Part shown: positions 1 through 8,673 of the stretch, one piece after another
Position numbering within the stretch: position 1 is the first letter of the stretch
Layout of the letters: each line of letters begins with the position of its first letter
Source: CAYPTB01 sp964413535
GTDB lineage: Bacteria; Planctomycetota; UBA1135; GCA-002686595
Reading direction: 5' to 3'
DNA length: 45,533 bases
Assembly (NCBI GenBank): GCA_964413535.1
Contig: CAYPTB010000014.1
Span: 1 to 45,533 of the forward strand
Notes under the pieces: model-generated
Told to the model about the DNA's origin: nothing
The model's database searches: none
The model's input: only the letters and a program-made list of their open reading frames with translations
Program-made: the position numbers and the translations under genes

Positions 1-223
1 CCCAACGAATCTCCTCGATCCGGATCGCCGACTCCTTACCTCCCTTGTTCGGGTCCACGATCACCGTCACCTCCTCCCCCTGCACCGGACCCGTCGCCGT
101 CGTCGCTGCGCTCTTCGAACTCGACGGACCGCAGGCGCACAGCGCCGACAGGCAGAGCCCGAGGACGAGGTGGCTGCTGCGGCTCCACGTCGGGCGATCG
201 GGAAGGCGAGAAAGGAGCTTCAT
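1..223 (-). CDS. Lipoprotein, paralog of the next gene (partial, 3' end outside window)
   Basis: Read from ATG at 223 toward the left edge, this gives about 74 residues of an exported lipoprotein. A basic start and a hydrophobic stretch (LVLGLCLSALCAC) end in a Cys followed by GPSSSK. The mature N-terminus (CGPSSS, then TVIVDPNKGG, then IRIEEI) matches the start of the lipoprotein at 510-3743 (CGPSSS, TVIVDPNQGG, LRIEEV), so the two are tandem paralogs. A purine-rich GAAAGGAG-like run lies near the start codon. The residue before Cys is Ala and the one before that Cys, so the lipobox is slightly irregular. No function is assigned; the remaining part presumably carries Ig-like repeats as in the paralog. 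The 286 bases up to 510 hold no convincing gene. Confidence 0.7.
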   Translation of the reverse strand, partial: MKLLSRLPDRPTWSRSSHLVLGLCLSALCACGPSSSKSAATTATGPVQGEEVTVIVDPNKGGKESAIRIEEIRW

Positions 224-509
224 GACGCTTCCGAGGCCCTCGATTCCAAGCCACTCCCGAACACTCGGGAGCGTGCGACAGAGCCTTCGTGGAGAATGGC
301 TGGCAAGCATCGTTCGAAGGGAAGGCGAGGAGGTCGAAGCTCGGGGGCCGAGGTCGTAGCTCTCTAGTAGGTCCAACCGCGACCGGTTGCGCTCCTGGTA
401 CCAGCTTGTACACGCGCGACGCGCCGCCTTCGGTCGCGAGCCTTCCAGCCGCTCGAATCGGGTGCGGAACCGCTCTCCGGCCGCCGCGCGCTCCCGAACG
501 CGTTCCCCC

Positions 510-3500
510 CTAGCCCTGGCGGAAGGGGATCGCAAGCGTCGAGAGCGTGGGCCGCAAGAGGGTCGACGTGTTCGACACGAAGGTGATTCGGACCTGGAAG
601 AACCTCGACCCGTCGATCTCGTCGATGTCCTTCTTCCAGGAGACGGTGCTCCCGGTGACCGAGAAGTCCCCCGTGACGACCGTGAACGTGTCGTCGTCGG
701 GGATGAGGCAAGTGCCCTGATCGTTGTCGAGGAAGATCCGCATGTTGAAGGGATCGCCGTACTCGTCGTACTTCGAGGCGTCCTCGAAGTCGAGGTCCGG
801 GTCCGTGTCCGTGTTCGTCACCGAGTCCGCACCGCGGAACGCGAGTGTCACCGAGGTGCCCGCCGGCTGTTGATCCGGTCGCGGCTCGATGACCGGATCC
901 GAGTAGTCGGGGAATCCGAGCGCGCTGGCTCCCGTGGCGAACCAGCGGGTGTGGACGCGGCTCACCCGAACGACGACGTCGAGCCGCCCCGCGGGAGAGA
1001 TCGAGTCGCTCCCGGGGAACAGGGTTCCGAGCGGGACGCCGTTCGCCGTGCTGCCGTTGAACGTCCCGCTCCCCGTCAGCTCGGTATCGGGATTCTTCTG
1101 GACCGGCAAACCGGCGGCGTCGTGACCGCCCGTCGAGTACACGCGGAAGAACGTCCCGGCCATCACGCCTCCGGTGGGGAAGTTCAGTCCCGGTGAGCTG
1201 GGCGTCGCGAAGCACTTGAAGTCCATCAACAGGGGCAGACCGAGCGAGCGAACAGCGCCCGCCGGATACAGCGTGCTCACGACCGTGGGAGGAACGGGAG
1301 GCATCATGCCCGACGGAACGGTGTTCTCCACCGTCAGGCAGGGAGCGTTGGGAAACCCGTTGAAGGCCGTTTGGAGGAATCCCAACACTTCGGCGCCGGC
1401 TCCGTCCGGCCCACCCGTCCCCAGGATCGCCGTATCGCGCCAGGTGTAGTACTGGAACTCCTCGACCGGCACTCCTCGGTTGAGGGGATAGGGCAGCATC
1501 AAGGTGCCGCTCGAGGTCGTGAACACCTGTTGGGGATCGAGGAGGTACCCGCGAGAGCGCGGGTGGACGATCTTCTTCGCGTTGTCGGGATCGACGAGGA
1601 CGTTGTCCGCGAAGGTGTTGACCAGGCCCGAGGCCAAGAAGAACTCGTCCGGCAGCCGCGAGCTGTGCGACAGGCTGATCTCGAACTGGGGGAAGAAGTC
1701 GGCGGAGACCTGAGTCGACGTGGGAGCCCAACTGAGCCCTTCGATGTCGATGTTGCTGGTCGTCTCGTCGACGAGACCGAAGCCCACGTCGCAATAGCGC
1801 CAGACCGTCATCATCCGGCTCCCGAATTGGTGCAGCGGCGTCTGCTGGAGCGTCGGAACGAGGGTCGGGAAGTAGTTGAAGGTGGCGGTCGTCGGCATGT
1901 CGACCACCTGCTGCATGCGCGTCACCTTCCTCGCCGTGATGAACCCCCCGGCGACGTCGCGCTCGAACTGTCCCCGGATCTCGGACACGGGGATCATCGC
2001 CGCGACGTTCCCGAACTCGTTGACGCGCGAGAAGCGCAGCGCGATCCCGCCGGTGCGCTTCGTGGGAAAGTTCGGATCCAACGTGATCGGAACGTCGTCC
2101 GGAAAGGTGGCCGCAAGCGGGTTCCCTGCCAGGTCCGTCACGCCGTCCAGACCCCCGACGAGGTTGAGGAAGTAGGTCTCTGCGGTCCCCTGGGTATGGT
2201 TCAGGTCGAGGAGCGGTTGGTATCGGAACTCCCTTAGGTCGGGCGTGGGAGTGACCTCGCCGATGACGATCTGGTCGGGGAGCGGCGGATCGGTGGTCAC
2301 GCGATCGAGACGCAGGTTGTCGAACGGGAGGATCGAATCGGGATCGATGGGTTCGCTGAACCTCAAGGAAATGCGCGGTGCGGTGGAGACTCCCGTCGCC
2401 GGAGACGTCCCCGGAGGAGGAGAGATCTCGAAGAAGCATGCCGGCACGACTCCCGGGCCCGGTCGGAACGTCGCCTCGAACCGTCCACTCGTCGACCCCG
2501 CCGTGAACTCCCCCTGGAAGTCCGCGATCTGCTGCGTCGTCGCCGATTCCGCGAAGATCATGCGTACGAGAACGTCGCTCGCGGTTCCCGACTGGGGCGG
2601 AGCCGCCAGGACCACGACTTCCGCGAAAACCTGCGGGAGGCTCGATCCAGTGAGCACCAGGAGATCCCCGACGTCCGGAGTGACCGCGCAGACGTCCTTG
2701 GCGAAGTCGATCGTGGCCAGGAACAGAGGATCGAAGGTCGGGTCGAGCGGGTCGCAGACACCCACGCACTGAGCCCCTGGGATCGAAACGGATTGGACAC
2801 CGCGGATCACCGGCGGCTCGTCGTCTCGTAGGAATCCGTTGTTCGCGTCCGCGGGAGAACCGGTTCGGAAGGCCCGGACCACGTCCAGGGTCGAGTTGTT
2901 CTCGTGGAGCGGATCGTTGCTGGTGGAAACGGACTTGCCCCCCACGTTCCGCAGCAATTTGAACTGGCCGACCGACGCGTTGAGCACGGAGGGCACGCGG
3001 ACGGCCGCGTTGACGGCCGTGGCATCGAGGCTGGGTGGCAACCCGCTTCCGTTGAGCGGTAGGGTTCCACCGCTCGACTCGAACTCGGAAACCGTCGTGT
3101 CGAGGATCACGCGCGACGTATGGAACACGCCGCTCGTGAAGGCCCCGTGATTCGGGTCGGGGATGACGCGGGCGTTGAAGGGTCCGAGGGGAGGATTGCC
3201 CACGGAGAGACGAACGGTGCTGGCATTGATGGTCGAATGATCCAGCAGGTCCGAGAACCGCACGGCAACCGCTGCGTTGCGGGGCACCAGCGGGAAAGGC
3301 GGCACCTCCGCCGGACTCGTCGAGGTCGCAACCAAGGAAGAAGCGCTGTCAGCGAGGTGCGTTCGGAAGATATCGTCGAACTTGTCCGGTTCCGTCGTCG
3401 CGTCGGCGAGGATCGTGACCTCCGCCCGCTGCGTGATCGGATCCGTCGCCAGGACGAAGTTCACCCCATCTCCCACGACCTGCTCGCCGATGAGGAAGTC

Positions 3501-3743
3501 CTCGAACTGTGGCGCGGGATCGCTGGTGTCGTAGATGTCGACGAGCCGACCGGCGAACACCTCTTCAATCCGAAGCGTCGAGGCCGTGCCTCCTTGGTTG
3601 GGGTCGACGATCACGGTCTTCTGCTTGCCGTCGACGACTCCCGTCGCTTCCGTGGAGGAGTTCCTGGAACTCGAAGGGCCACAGGCCGCAACGAAGGCAG
3701 TGAGGACACAGAGAACGAGGCTTGAGGTAGAGGAGTTCGACAT
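510..3743 (-). CDS. Large Ig-like-domain lipoprotein, function unknown
   Basis: This 1077-residue protein starts at ATG 3743, chosen because a GAGGAAG ribosome site precedes it and a clean lipoprotein signal follows (hydrophobic LVLCVLTAFVAAC, lipobox VAAC, Cys21, then GPSSSRNSS). The open frame continues upstream but codes nothing signal-like. Two stretches, roughly residues 145-240 and 450-560, resemble SbsA/Big_5-type bacterial Ig-like domains: a proline-rich lead (PRNAAVAVRFSD; STAPRISLRFSEPIDPDS), then strands, then LTD-like DLAGNPL. The rest is beta-rich, low in Lys, with many Asp and Thr, as in secreted surface proteins. It is probably anchored to a membrane and faces the periplasm or cell surface. 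No enzyme motif was found. A paralog lies just downstream at 1-223. Confidence 0.8.
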   Translation of the reverse strand: MSNSSTSSLVLCVLTAFVAACGPSSSRNSSTEATGVVDGKQKTVIVDPNQGGTASTLRIEEVFAGRLVDIYDTSDPAPQFEDFLIGEQVVGDGVNFVLATDPITQRAEVTILADATTEPDKFDDIFRTHLADSASSLVATSTSPAEVPPFPLVPRNAAVAVRFSDLLDHSTINASTVRLSVGNPPLGPFNARVIPDPNHGAFTSGVFHTSRVILDTTVSEFESSGGTLPLNGSGLPPSLDATAVNAAVRVPSVLNASVGQFKLLRNVGGKSVSTSNDPLHENNSTLDVVRAFRTGSPADANNGFLRDDEPPVIRGVQSVSIPGAQCVGVCDPLDPTFDPLFLATIDFAKDVCAVTPDVGDLLVLTGSSLPQVFAEVVVLAAPPQSGTASDVLVRMIFAESATTQQIADFQGEFTAGSTSGRFEATFRPGPGVVPACFFEISPPPGTSPATGVSTAPRISLRFSEPIDPDSILPFDNLRLDRVTTDPPLPDQIVIGEVTPTPDLREFRYQPLLDLNHTQGTAETYFLNLVGGLDGVTDLAGNPLAATFPDDVPITLDPNFPTKRTGGIALRFSRVNEFGNVAAMIPVSEIRGQFERDVAGGFITARKVTRMQQVVDMPTTATFNYFPTLVPTLQQTPLHQFGSRMMTVWRYCDVGFGLVDETTSNIDIEGLSWAPTSTQVSADFFPQFEISLSHSSRLPDEFFLASGLVNTFADNVLVDPDNAKKIVHPRSRGYLLDPQQVFTTSSGTLMLPYPLNRGVPVEEFQYYTWRDTAILGTGGPDGAGAEVLGFLQTAFNGFPNAPCLTVENTVPSGMMPPVPPTVVSTLYPAGAVRSLGLPLLMDFKCFATPSSPGLNFPTGGVMAGTFFRVYSTGGHDAAGLPVQKNPDTELTGSGTFNGSTANGVPLGTLFPGSDSISPAGRLDVVVRVSRVHTRWFATGASALGFPDYSDPVIEPRPDQQPAGTSVTLAFRGADSVTNTDTDPDLDFEDASKYDEYGDPFNMRIFLDNDQGTCLIPDDDTFTVVTGDFSVTGSTVSWKKDIDEIDGSRFFQVRITFVSNTSTLLRPTLSTLAIPFRQG

Positions 3744-4213
3744 CTTCCTCGAATGCAGGGTCGCCGTTTGGCCGGGACGGGACGTCATGGGGATCCGCGA
3801 AGCGGGACGATTCGAGGACCGCGGAGCGACTCCAGGAACCGTCGGGAAATCGAAGCCGGCCCGTGGGCGGGTCCGGTCATTCTGACATTCGGTCTGGGCG
3901 ATGGAAAGCCCGTCCAGCGCGCGGACTCGGCCGCTGGTTCTCCAGTCTTCGGTGCGCGAAACGCGGCCGGACCTGGAGACTGCCGCGCCATCGCATGCAC
4001 ACTGCTCCCACCCCGAGACCTTGGTGCGAATGAACGTGCTCACGCCAAGCGAGGGCGTGGATCAAACGCTGTTCCGTATGCTCTCGGCGGGACCTGGCCC
4101 GGTCGAGCGCCCCCATGCGCACGGCTGGGCACCGCGAGAGGTTCGAACGTGCGACCCCGCACAGGAGGGACCGTGCGCAAAGCGCGCAGGCTGGGGCGAC
4201 GCGGCTCGGGGGC
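3744..4213. other. Intergenic region between pyrB fusion and lipoprotein gene
   Basis: No convincing gene. An in-frame extension of the lipoprotein frame runs through most of it but has no homology-like features. A short inverted repeat, CACGCC with a 7-base loop and GGCGTG, lies at 4041-4059 and could be the end of the pyrB transcript. A smaller TGCGC/GCGCA repeat lies at 4174-4188. Neither has a T-run. The lipoprotein promoter should be here, but I see no clear -35/-10 pair. Confidence 0.5.
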
Positions 4214-5542
4214 TCAGCGAGTGGCCGCCACGTAGCCGCGCGCTTCGGCTTCGTTCTCGTCGCGGAAGAAGACCAGGTGATCCGGCCTGATCTTCCGGGC
4301 TGCAGCCGAATCGCGCGTGTGGAAGTGACGTGTCGTCGAGCAACCCACGAACGCGATGGAGAGCTCATGGGAGCAGAACCCGCAGGCAGCCCGCAGCGGA
4401 TGACGCGACGCCAACTTGAACGCGGGAACGACGTGCCGCTGCTCGGTTCGTGAGATGCAGGTCGGATTCGGGCACGGGTTGTCCCCCCCTACCATCTCGT
4501 ACATGCGGTGCTCGGCCTCTTGCGGGAGGGCACGAAGCTTCAGCCGTCCGAGCAGGACGGAGAGGATCGCCATCCGCACGGGAACTCCGCGCGCCGCCTG
4601 CTTGAAGTACATGCTGCGGGGATCGTCGTCGAGATCGCGGCTGATCTCGTCACGTCGCGGAAGCGGGTGCATGAGGATCGCGTTGCGGAGCGGCTCGCCA
4701 GCCATGTCCTTCTGGCCGAGGCGCAGATAGCCTTCGAGCGAGTGACTCTCGGCGTGGCGCTCCGTCTGCGGTCGAGTCATGTACACCGCGTCCACACGAT
4801 CGACGCGCAACCCGCGCGCGTCGGTGAACAACGACAATTGGTGAGGCTTCTGGGGCGTCAAGTAGACGGCATCGCTCGACGCCGCCATCTCACCCAGCCT
4901 CGAGGCGTCGACACGCATCGGTTCCGAACCGTATTCCTCGCGCAAGCGCTTCACGACGTACTCGGGCATCTCGAAGCCCTGGTGCGGAACACAGATGATG
5001 TTCGCCCCGAAGCGCGCTAGCGCATAGGCGAACGAGTGGATCGTGCGGCTGTAGCGCAGGTCGCCCGACAGGACGACGTCGATTCCTTCCAACCGCCCCT
5101 TCTCGATCCACAAGGTGTACAGATCGCACAGCGTTTGCGTCGGGTGCTCGTGGCTTCCATCGCCAGCGTTGATCACAGGGACGCTCGAGTTGTCCGCAGC
5201 GAGTCGCGCGGCACCCTCGCTCGGATGTCGGAGGACGATCAAGTCCGCGTAGCCCTGGCTCACGACACGCACGGTATCAGCGAGTGATTCGCCCTTGGAT
5301 GCGCTGGACGAGCTCATCTCCGCCGCGGTGAGGGTGCCACCGCCAAGGCGCAGCATCGCCGACTCGAACGAGAGCCGCGTGCGCGTCGAAGGCTCGTAGA
5401 ACAGGCTCGCCGAGATCATCCCCCGACATAGGTGGGACCAGTTCTGCTTGTCCTCCGCAAAGCGTTGCGCGTGCTCGAACAGCTCGAGGACCTCGGCCAG
5501 GGACAGATCGTCGATCGAGACGAGGTGGCGGATCCCGGACAT
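4214..5542 (-). CDS. pyrB: Aspartate carbamoyltransferase fused to PyrI-type zinc domain and Ada-like tail
   Basis: This 442-residue protein catalyses the committed step of pyrimidine synthesis, carbamoyl phosphate plus aspartate to carbamoylaspartate. Residues 1-340 are a complete catalytic chain: FYEPSTRTRLSFE (48-60, carbamoyl-phosphate loop), SKGESLADT (82-90, the neighbour-subunit Lys loop), HPTQ (133-136), DLRYSRTIHS (161-170) and MHPLPRRDEI (291-300). Residues 355-393 carry C357-x4-C362 and C387-x2-C390 in the context NPCPNPTCIS and CGFC, the zinc-binding domain of the PyrI regulatory chain. The PyrI nucleotide-binding domain is absent. Residues 395-442 look like an Ada-type zinc fold without cysteines (see findings). 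ATG 5542 was chosen because the catalytic domain begins there. PyrB-PyrI fusions are known, for example in Thermotoga. Confidence 0.9.
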   Translation of the reverse strand: MSGIRHLVSIDDLSLAEVLELFEHAQRFAEDKQNWSHLCRGMISASLFYEPSTRTRLSFESAMLRLGGGTLTAAEMSSSSASKGESLADTVRVVSQGYADLIVLRHPSEGAARLAADNSSVPVINAGDGSHEHPTQTLCDLYTLWIEKGRLEGIDVVLSGDLRYSRTIHSFAYALARFGANIICVPHQGFEMPEYVVKRLREEYGSEPMRVDASRLGEMAASSDAVYLTPQKPHQLSLFTDARGLRVDRVDAVYMTRPQTERHAESHSLEGYLRLGQKDMAGEPLRNAILMHPLPRRDEISRDLDDDPRSMYFKQAARGVPVRMAILSVLLGRLKLRALPQEAEHRMYEMVGGDNPCPNPTCISRTEQRHVVPAFKLASRHPLRAACGFCSHELSIAFVGCSTTRHFHTRDSAAARKIRPDHLVFFRDENEAEARGYVAATR

Positions 5543-5597
5543 ACGCGTCGCGCAGGCCGTTCCCAGGCCTCCGCAAACATCTTCCAAAGGAGGGAGG

Positions 5598-6752
5598 TTA
5601 TCCCAAAGCCGAACGGCCCACAACTCGCGTAGCGGGAAGGAATCCGGCGCGGGTGGGATCCGTGTACGGCCCCATGATGGCCTGCAGGACTTCCGATCGC
5701 GGACCCCTCCCGTCCACTCGAGCGAGTCCGGCGAGCGCGCGAACCAGGTCGGCTTCGAACGGAACCGGTGAGGCCGCCCGCCAAGGATCCTCCGGCAGCT
5801 CGAGGCTTTCACGGAAGGCCTTCGCGATCGTCTCGCGCGCTCCAACGGGATCGCGAAGCGCGGAGATCGAGGGAGATCCAGCGCTCCCCGTCGCGAGGTC
5901 CGCGCGGCTCGCGATCCGGACCCAGCGACCCCCGCCCGGCTCGCTGCGCCCGGGAGCATCTGCCGGATCCAGCCAGATCGAGAGCGCGGCCCGCCGGCGT
6001 CGATCTCGTGCCCGTTCCTGACCGAGACGCTCGAGGCTGCCGAGTTCCCCGCTCGGTGCCTCGCGCTCACCTGCCGTGTCGACGAGCTTCACGGGCCAAG
6101 CCCCCAACAGCGCGTCGGCAGCCACGGCGTCGCGAGTCGTTCCCGGTTCTTCGCCCACGGTCACACGCTCGCGTCCCACGAGCACGTTGAAGAGAGTCGA
6201 CTTGCCGGCGTTCGTCGGCCCCGCCAGGACGACGTCGACGGGGCGCAGGAGCGGCTCTGCGACGCGCGCGTTCTCGATGAGACCCGCCATGAAGGAGCGC
6301 CAGGCTTCGGGCGAGTCCGCCAAGTGTCCCTCGATCGCGAGCCTCAGGGCACCGCGTGATTGGTCCAGCAGGACGCGTGCTGCCGCCTCGCAGGGAGCGT
6401 TCGCGAGAGCGAGCCACGCGCGGGTCTCGATCGATCGAGCGTCCTCCAGCGGAACGGCGTCGCCGGCAAGCAAGGCCGCGGCGCGACGCGCCACCGTAGG
6501 GCTGCCCGTGAGATGGACCTCGCAGTGGTCCGAACCGCGTCGAAGGACGATGGCCTCGTCCAGGATCTCCGGCTCCGATCCCGCGCGATCGGCGTCATCG
6601 GCCAGGACCAGTCGGACGAGCCCGAACCGTCCGATCGAAGGCAGGCGCCCGGCGAGTTGCTCCAACCGTTGGCGCGCCTCTCCTCCGATGACCTCGAGGA
6701 CCGTCACCCCTCCACGACCCCGGGGCGTGAGCTCTCTCACGGCCCCGCTCAT
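5598..6752 (-). CDS. mnmE: Reduced MnmE/TrmE-like tRNA-modification GTPase
   Basis: This 384-residue MnmE homolog is shorter than the usual 450 or so. MnmE with MnmG modifies U34 of certain tRNAs. An N-terminal folate-binding-like part keeps RGRGG (11-15) and CEVHLTGSPTVARR (77-90). The G domain has GPTNAGKST (178-186), GTTRD (204-208) and DTAG (225-228). G4 is SRAD instead of NKxD, and G5 is SAL. The C-terminus ends FLPATRVVGRSALG and lacks the conserved CIGK motif whose Cys is needed for catalysis in classical MnmE. ATG 6752 was chosen because it overlaps the coaX stop by 4 bases (ATGA), indicating coupled translation. Whether it still modifies tRNA is unclear; it may be a derived GTPase. 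No mnmG is in the window. Confidence 0.75.
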   Translation of the reverse strand: MSGAVRELTPRGRGGVTVLEVIGGEARQRLEQLAGRLPSIGRFGLVRLVLADDADRAGSEPEILDEAIVLRRGSDHCEVHLTGSPTVARRAAALLAGDAVPLEDARSIETRAWLALANAPCEAAARVLLDQSRGALRLAIEGHLADSPEAWRSFMAGLIENARVAEPLLRPVDVVLAGPTNAGKSTLFNVLVGRERVTVGEEPGTTRDAVAADALLGAWPVKLVDTAGEREAPSGELGSLERLGQERARDRRRRAALSIWLDPADAPGRSEPGGGRWVRIASRADLATGSAGSPSISALRDPVGARETIAKAFRESLELPEDPWRAASPVPFEADLVRALAGLARVDGRGPRSEVLQAIMGPYTDPTRAGFLPATRVVGRSALG

Positions 6753-7522
6753 CGCAGGAGCGCGCACTCCAGCGCCGCGAGGAGGCCGCGGTGGACGAGC
6801 CACGGCTCGAGGATCGGAGCGACCTCGAAGACGGAGTCGTCGGTCGTGAGGAAAGCCGCGGCGCCACCCGTGACCACGATCGGTAGCGTAGCGTCACCCG
6901 CCTCGCGAGAGATCTCGCGTACGAGCTCGCGCGCAGCTCCTCTGAATCCGATGGCCACGCCAGCCTCGATGGCAGAGCGTGTGTCGCGACCGAGGGCGCG
7001 CACTCCGGGATGCGGAGCGACGACGGGCAAACGGGCACCTCCTCGAGCGAGGGCGCGGGCCAAGAGCTCCGGTCCCGGCGCGATCGCGCCGCCGGCGAAG
7101 TGGCCCCGACCGCTCTCGACCCGAATCAGGTCCACGGTGAGGGCGGTCCCGGCGTCCACGACGATGCACGTACGGCCGACGCGATCGAGGGCTCCGCGCG
7201 CCGCGAACAAGCGGTCGGCACCGATCGTTTCCGGGTGCTCGCAGTCGATCGCGAGGCCGTGGATCGGTGACAGCCATCTTCCCTCGAGGGCGCGGGCCAG
7301 GGCGGCAGCGAGCTCCTCCTCCAGGGGACGCGCCGCAACCGCGCACAGGGCTCCCGCCGCGACGGGGGTCTGGTCCCGGAGCCAGTTCTCGGCGGATTCG
7401 ACGAGTCGTTCGTCGACGGCGAGAGCCGTCCACGCGAGCGGAGCCGCCGTGCGCGAGCGGTCCCACAAGCAGAGCTTGCAGCGCGTGTTGCCGAGATCGA
7501 CGGTGAGGAGAGCGCCACTCAC
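6749..7522 (-). CDS. coaX: Type III pantothenate kinase
   Basis: This 257-residue protein phosphorylates pantothenate in the first step of coenzyme A synthesis. It has the ASKHA-fold signatures of CoaX: DLGNTRCK (9-16, the phosphate-binding DxGNTxxK), CEHPETIGADRLFAA (the pantothenate/GADR segment), VVDAGTALTVDLI (second phosphate loop) and FAGGAIAPG. The start is GTG at 7522, which puts the catalytic Asp at residue 9 as expected. No strong ribosome site precedes it. The stop overlaps the mnmE-like start by 4 bases, so the two are one transcription unit. Length and motif order are normal for the family. Confidence 0.92.
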   Translation of the reverse strand: MSGALLTVDLGNTRCKLCLWDRSRTAAPLAWTALAVDERLVESAENWLRDQTPVAAGALCAVAARPLEEELAAALARALEGRWLSPIHGLAIDCEHPETIGADRLFAARGALDRVGRTCIVVDAGTALTVDLIRVESGRGHFAGGAIAPGPELLARALARGGARLPVVAPHPGVRALGRDTRSAIEAGVAIGFRGAARELVREISREAGDATLPIVVTGGAAAFLTTDDSVFEVAPILEPWLVHRGLLAALECALLR

Positions 7523-7562
7523 GCTTGGATCGCCCCCCCTCCCTACCCCACGCTTCGGGACG

Positions 7563-8591
7563 TCAATTGCTCGGCGGATCGTAGGTGTAGGTCAGGGTCA
7601 CGTCGCGGCCCTGGCGCTCCACCACGACCTCCCAATGCCGCGTCGTCTCCGAGTTCGTCTTGACGTAGCTGATCGCTTCCTGCGTGCTCGAAACAGGATC
7701 GCCGTTGATGCTCTTCACGATGTCGCCGGCTTCCAGCCCGTGCCTGGAGACGATCGAGCCGGGAGCGATGTCGCTGACCTGGATGCCGGCATAACGACCC
7801 GTCTTCGGATCGCGATACGGCCGAGTCCGCACCTCTCCGGAGAGGATGTTCGACCAGTTCTCGTTGAAGTTTGCGGCGTCCTTGTAGCCGACCTGGAACT
7901 GGTTCTTGCGAACTTCCGTGGTGTCCTCGTAGCTGAAGCGCGTCCGGTCGGCGTTGATGGTGATCAGGGAATCGCGCCGCGGCTCGATGGGCTCGCCGGA
8001 ATCGTCGAGCTTCACGATCCAGAACTTGTCGCCCTTGCCCTGGCGGAAGGGCGGCGGAGTGACGCGTTCCGGTTCCCGTGGCTCGGTCTCGTCGGGTTGC
8101 GCGTCGAACGAGAACTCGACGAACCCGGGCTGGATCATGGAGACTTGGACGTGTTGGTGCTTCCCGGGCAGACGATCGCTCTTCCGCAGCACGAGGTGCT
8201 CGTTCGCGCCATAGCGAAGCGAGACGGGAGCCAAGCTCTGGTCGGGGTCCTCTCCGTCGTATTGGATCATGAGGACCGTGAGGAGCTCGGCGACCGGAGT
8301 CCGCGAGACGACCTGGGCAACCTGTGGTTCCGGCGCGACGACCTTGGGCGGAAGCGTTCCGCTCCAGTTCAAGTCGGTGTAGGTGCGCTTGACCGCGGGG
8401 TAGGGAACGCCTTCGCGACTCACTTCCGGCGGGAGGGGCACACGCAGGTACTCGATCTGCTTCTCCTCGGTGATCTGGGCTTGGATCTCCGGAGTGACGA
8501 CGGTCACGAAGTGGTACACGTCCCACACGAGGTAGCCGCAGAGCCCGAGGACTCCCAGCCAACTCAGGAGCTTGATTCGTCCGATGTTCAT
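7563..8591 (-). CDS. GspC-like membrane protein with C-terminal PDZ domain
   Basis: This 342-residue protein has one N-terminal membrane segment (about 9-29, WLGVLGLCGYLVWDVYHFV), a long periplasmic linker rich in Pro and Glu, and a C-terminal PDZ domain (about 262-340: GIQVSDIAPGSIVSRHGLEAGD, then IVKSINGDPVSS). That layout, anchor plus middle region plus PDZ, is that of GspC, the type II secretion component linking the inner membrane platform to the secretin. The neighbouring pilT and the pilMNOQ cluster on the same strand fit a role in a pilus or type II secretion-like machine. The middle homology region of GspC is not obvious, so the assignment rests on architecture and context. It is not a protease: there is no trypsin-like domain. 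Confidence 0.55.
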   Translation of the reverse strand: MNIGRIKLLSWLGVLGLCGYLVWDVYHFVTVVTPEIQAQITEEKQIEYLRVPLPPEVSREGVPYPAVKRTYTDLNWSGTLPPKVVAPEPQVAQVVSRTPVAELLTVLMIQYDGEDPDQSLAPVSLRYGANEHLVLRKSDRLPGKHQHVQVSMIQPGFVEFSFDAQPDETEPREPERVTPPPFRQGKGDKFWIVKLDDSGEPIEPRRDSLITINADRTRFSYEDTTEVRKNQFQVGYKDAANFNENWSNILSGEVRTRPYRDPKTGRYAGIQVSDIAPGSIVSRHGLEAGDIVKSINGDPVSSTQEAISYVKTNSETTRHWEVVVERQGRDVTLTYTYDPPSN

Positions 8592-8643
8592 GAGGCGCGG
8601 CTCATCCTATACCCGCGCGCAGCCGCTTCCCACCCGCCCGAAC

Positions 8644-8673
8644 GAACGTCCCGGAGGCGAACGTCCCGGAGGC
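8644..8673. repeat. Tandem 15-base direct repeat, two copies
   Basis: The unit GAACGTCCCGGAGGC occurs at 8644-8658 and is repeated exactly at 8659-8673 in the 270-base gap between pilT and the PDZ protein gene. An inverted repeat, CCGGCGT...ACGCCGG, with a palindromic loop lies at 8825-8847, just after the pilT stop. It has no T-run, so termination there is only a possibility. Confidence 0.6.

Noticed and set aside
36..413. A 125-codon open frame on the minus strand at the left edge
   Set aside because: Low-complexity Pro/Arg/Gly/Asp content and no domain. The lipoprotein in the other frame (1-223) explains the left part better.
4135..4170. TTCGAAC string with flanks looking like a tRNA T arm
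   Set aside because: No matching T stem, acceptor stem or anticodon arm could be folded around it.
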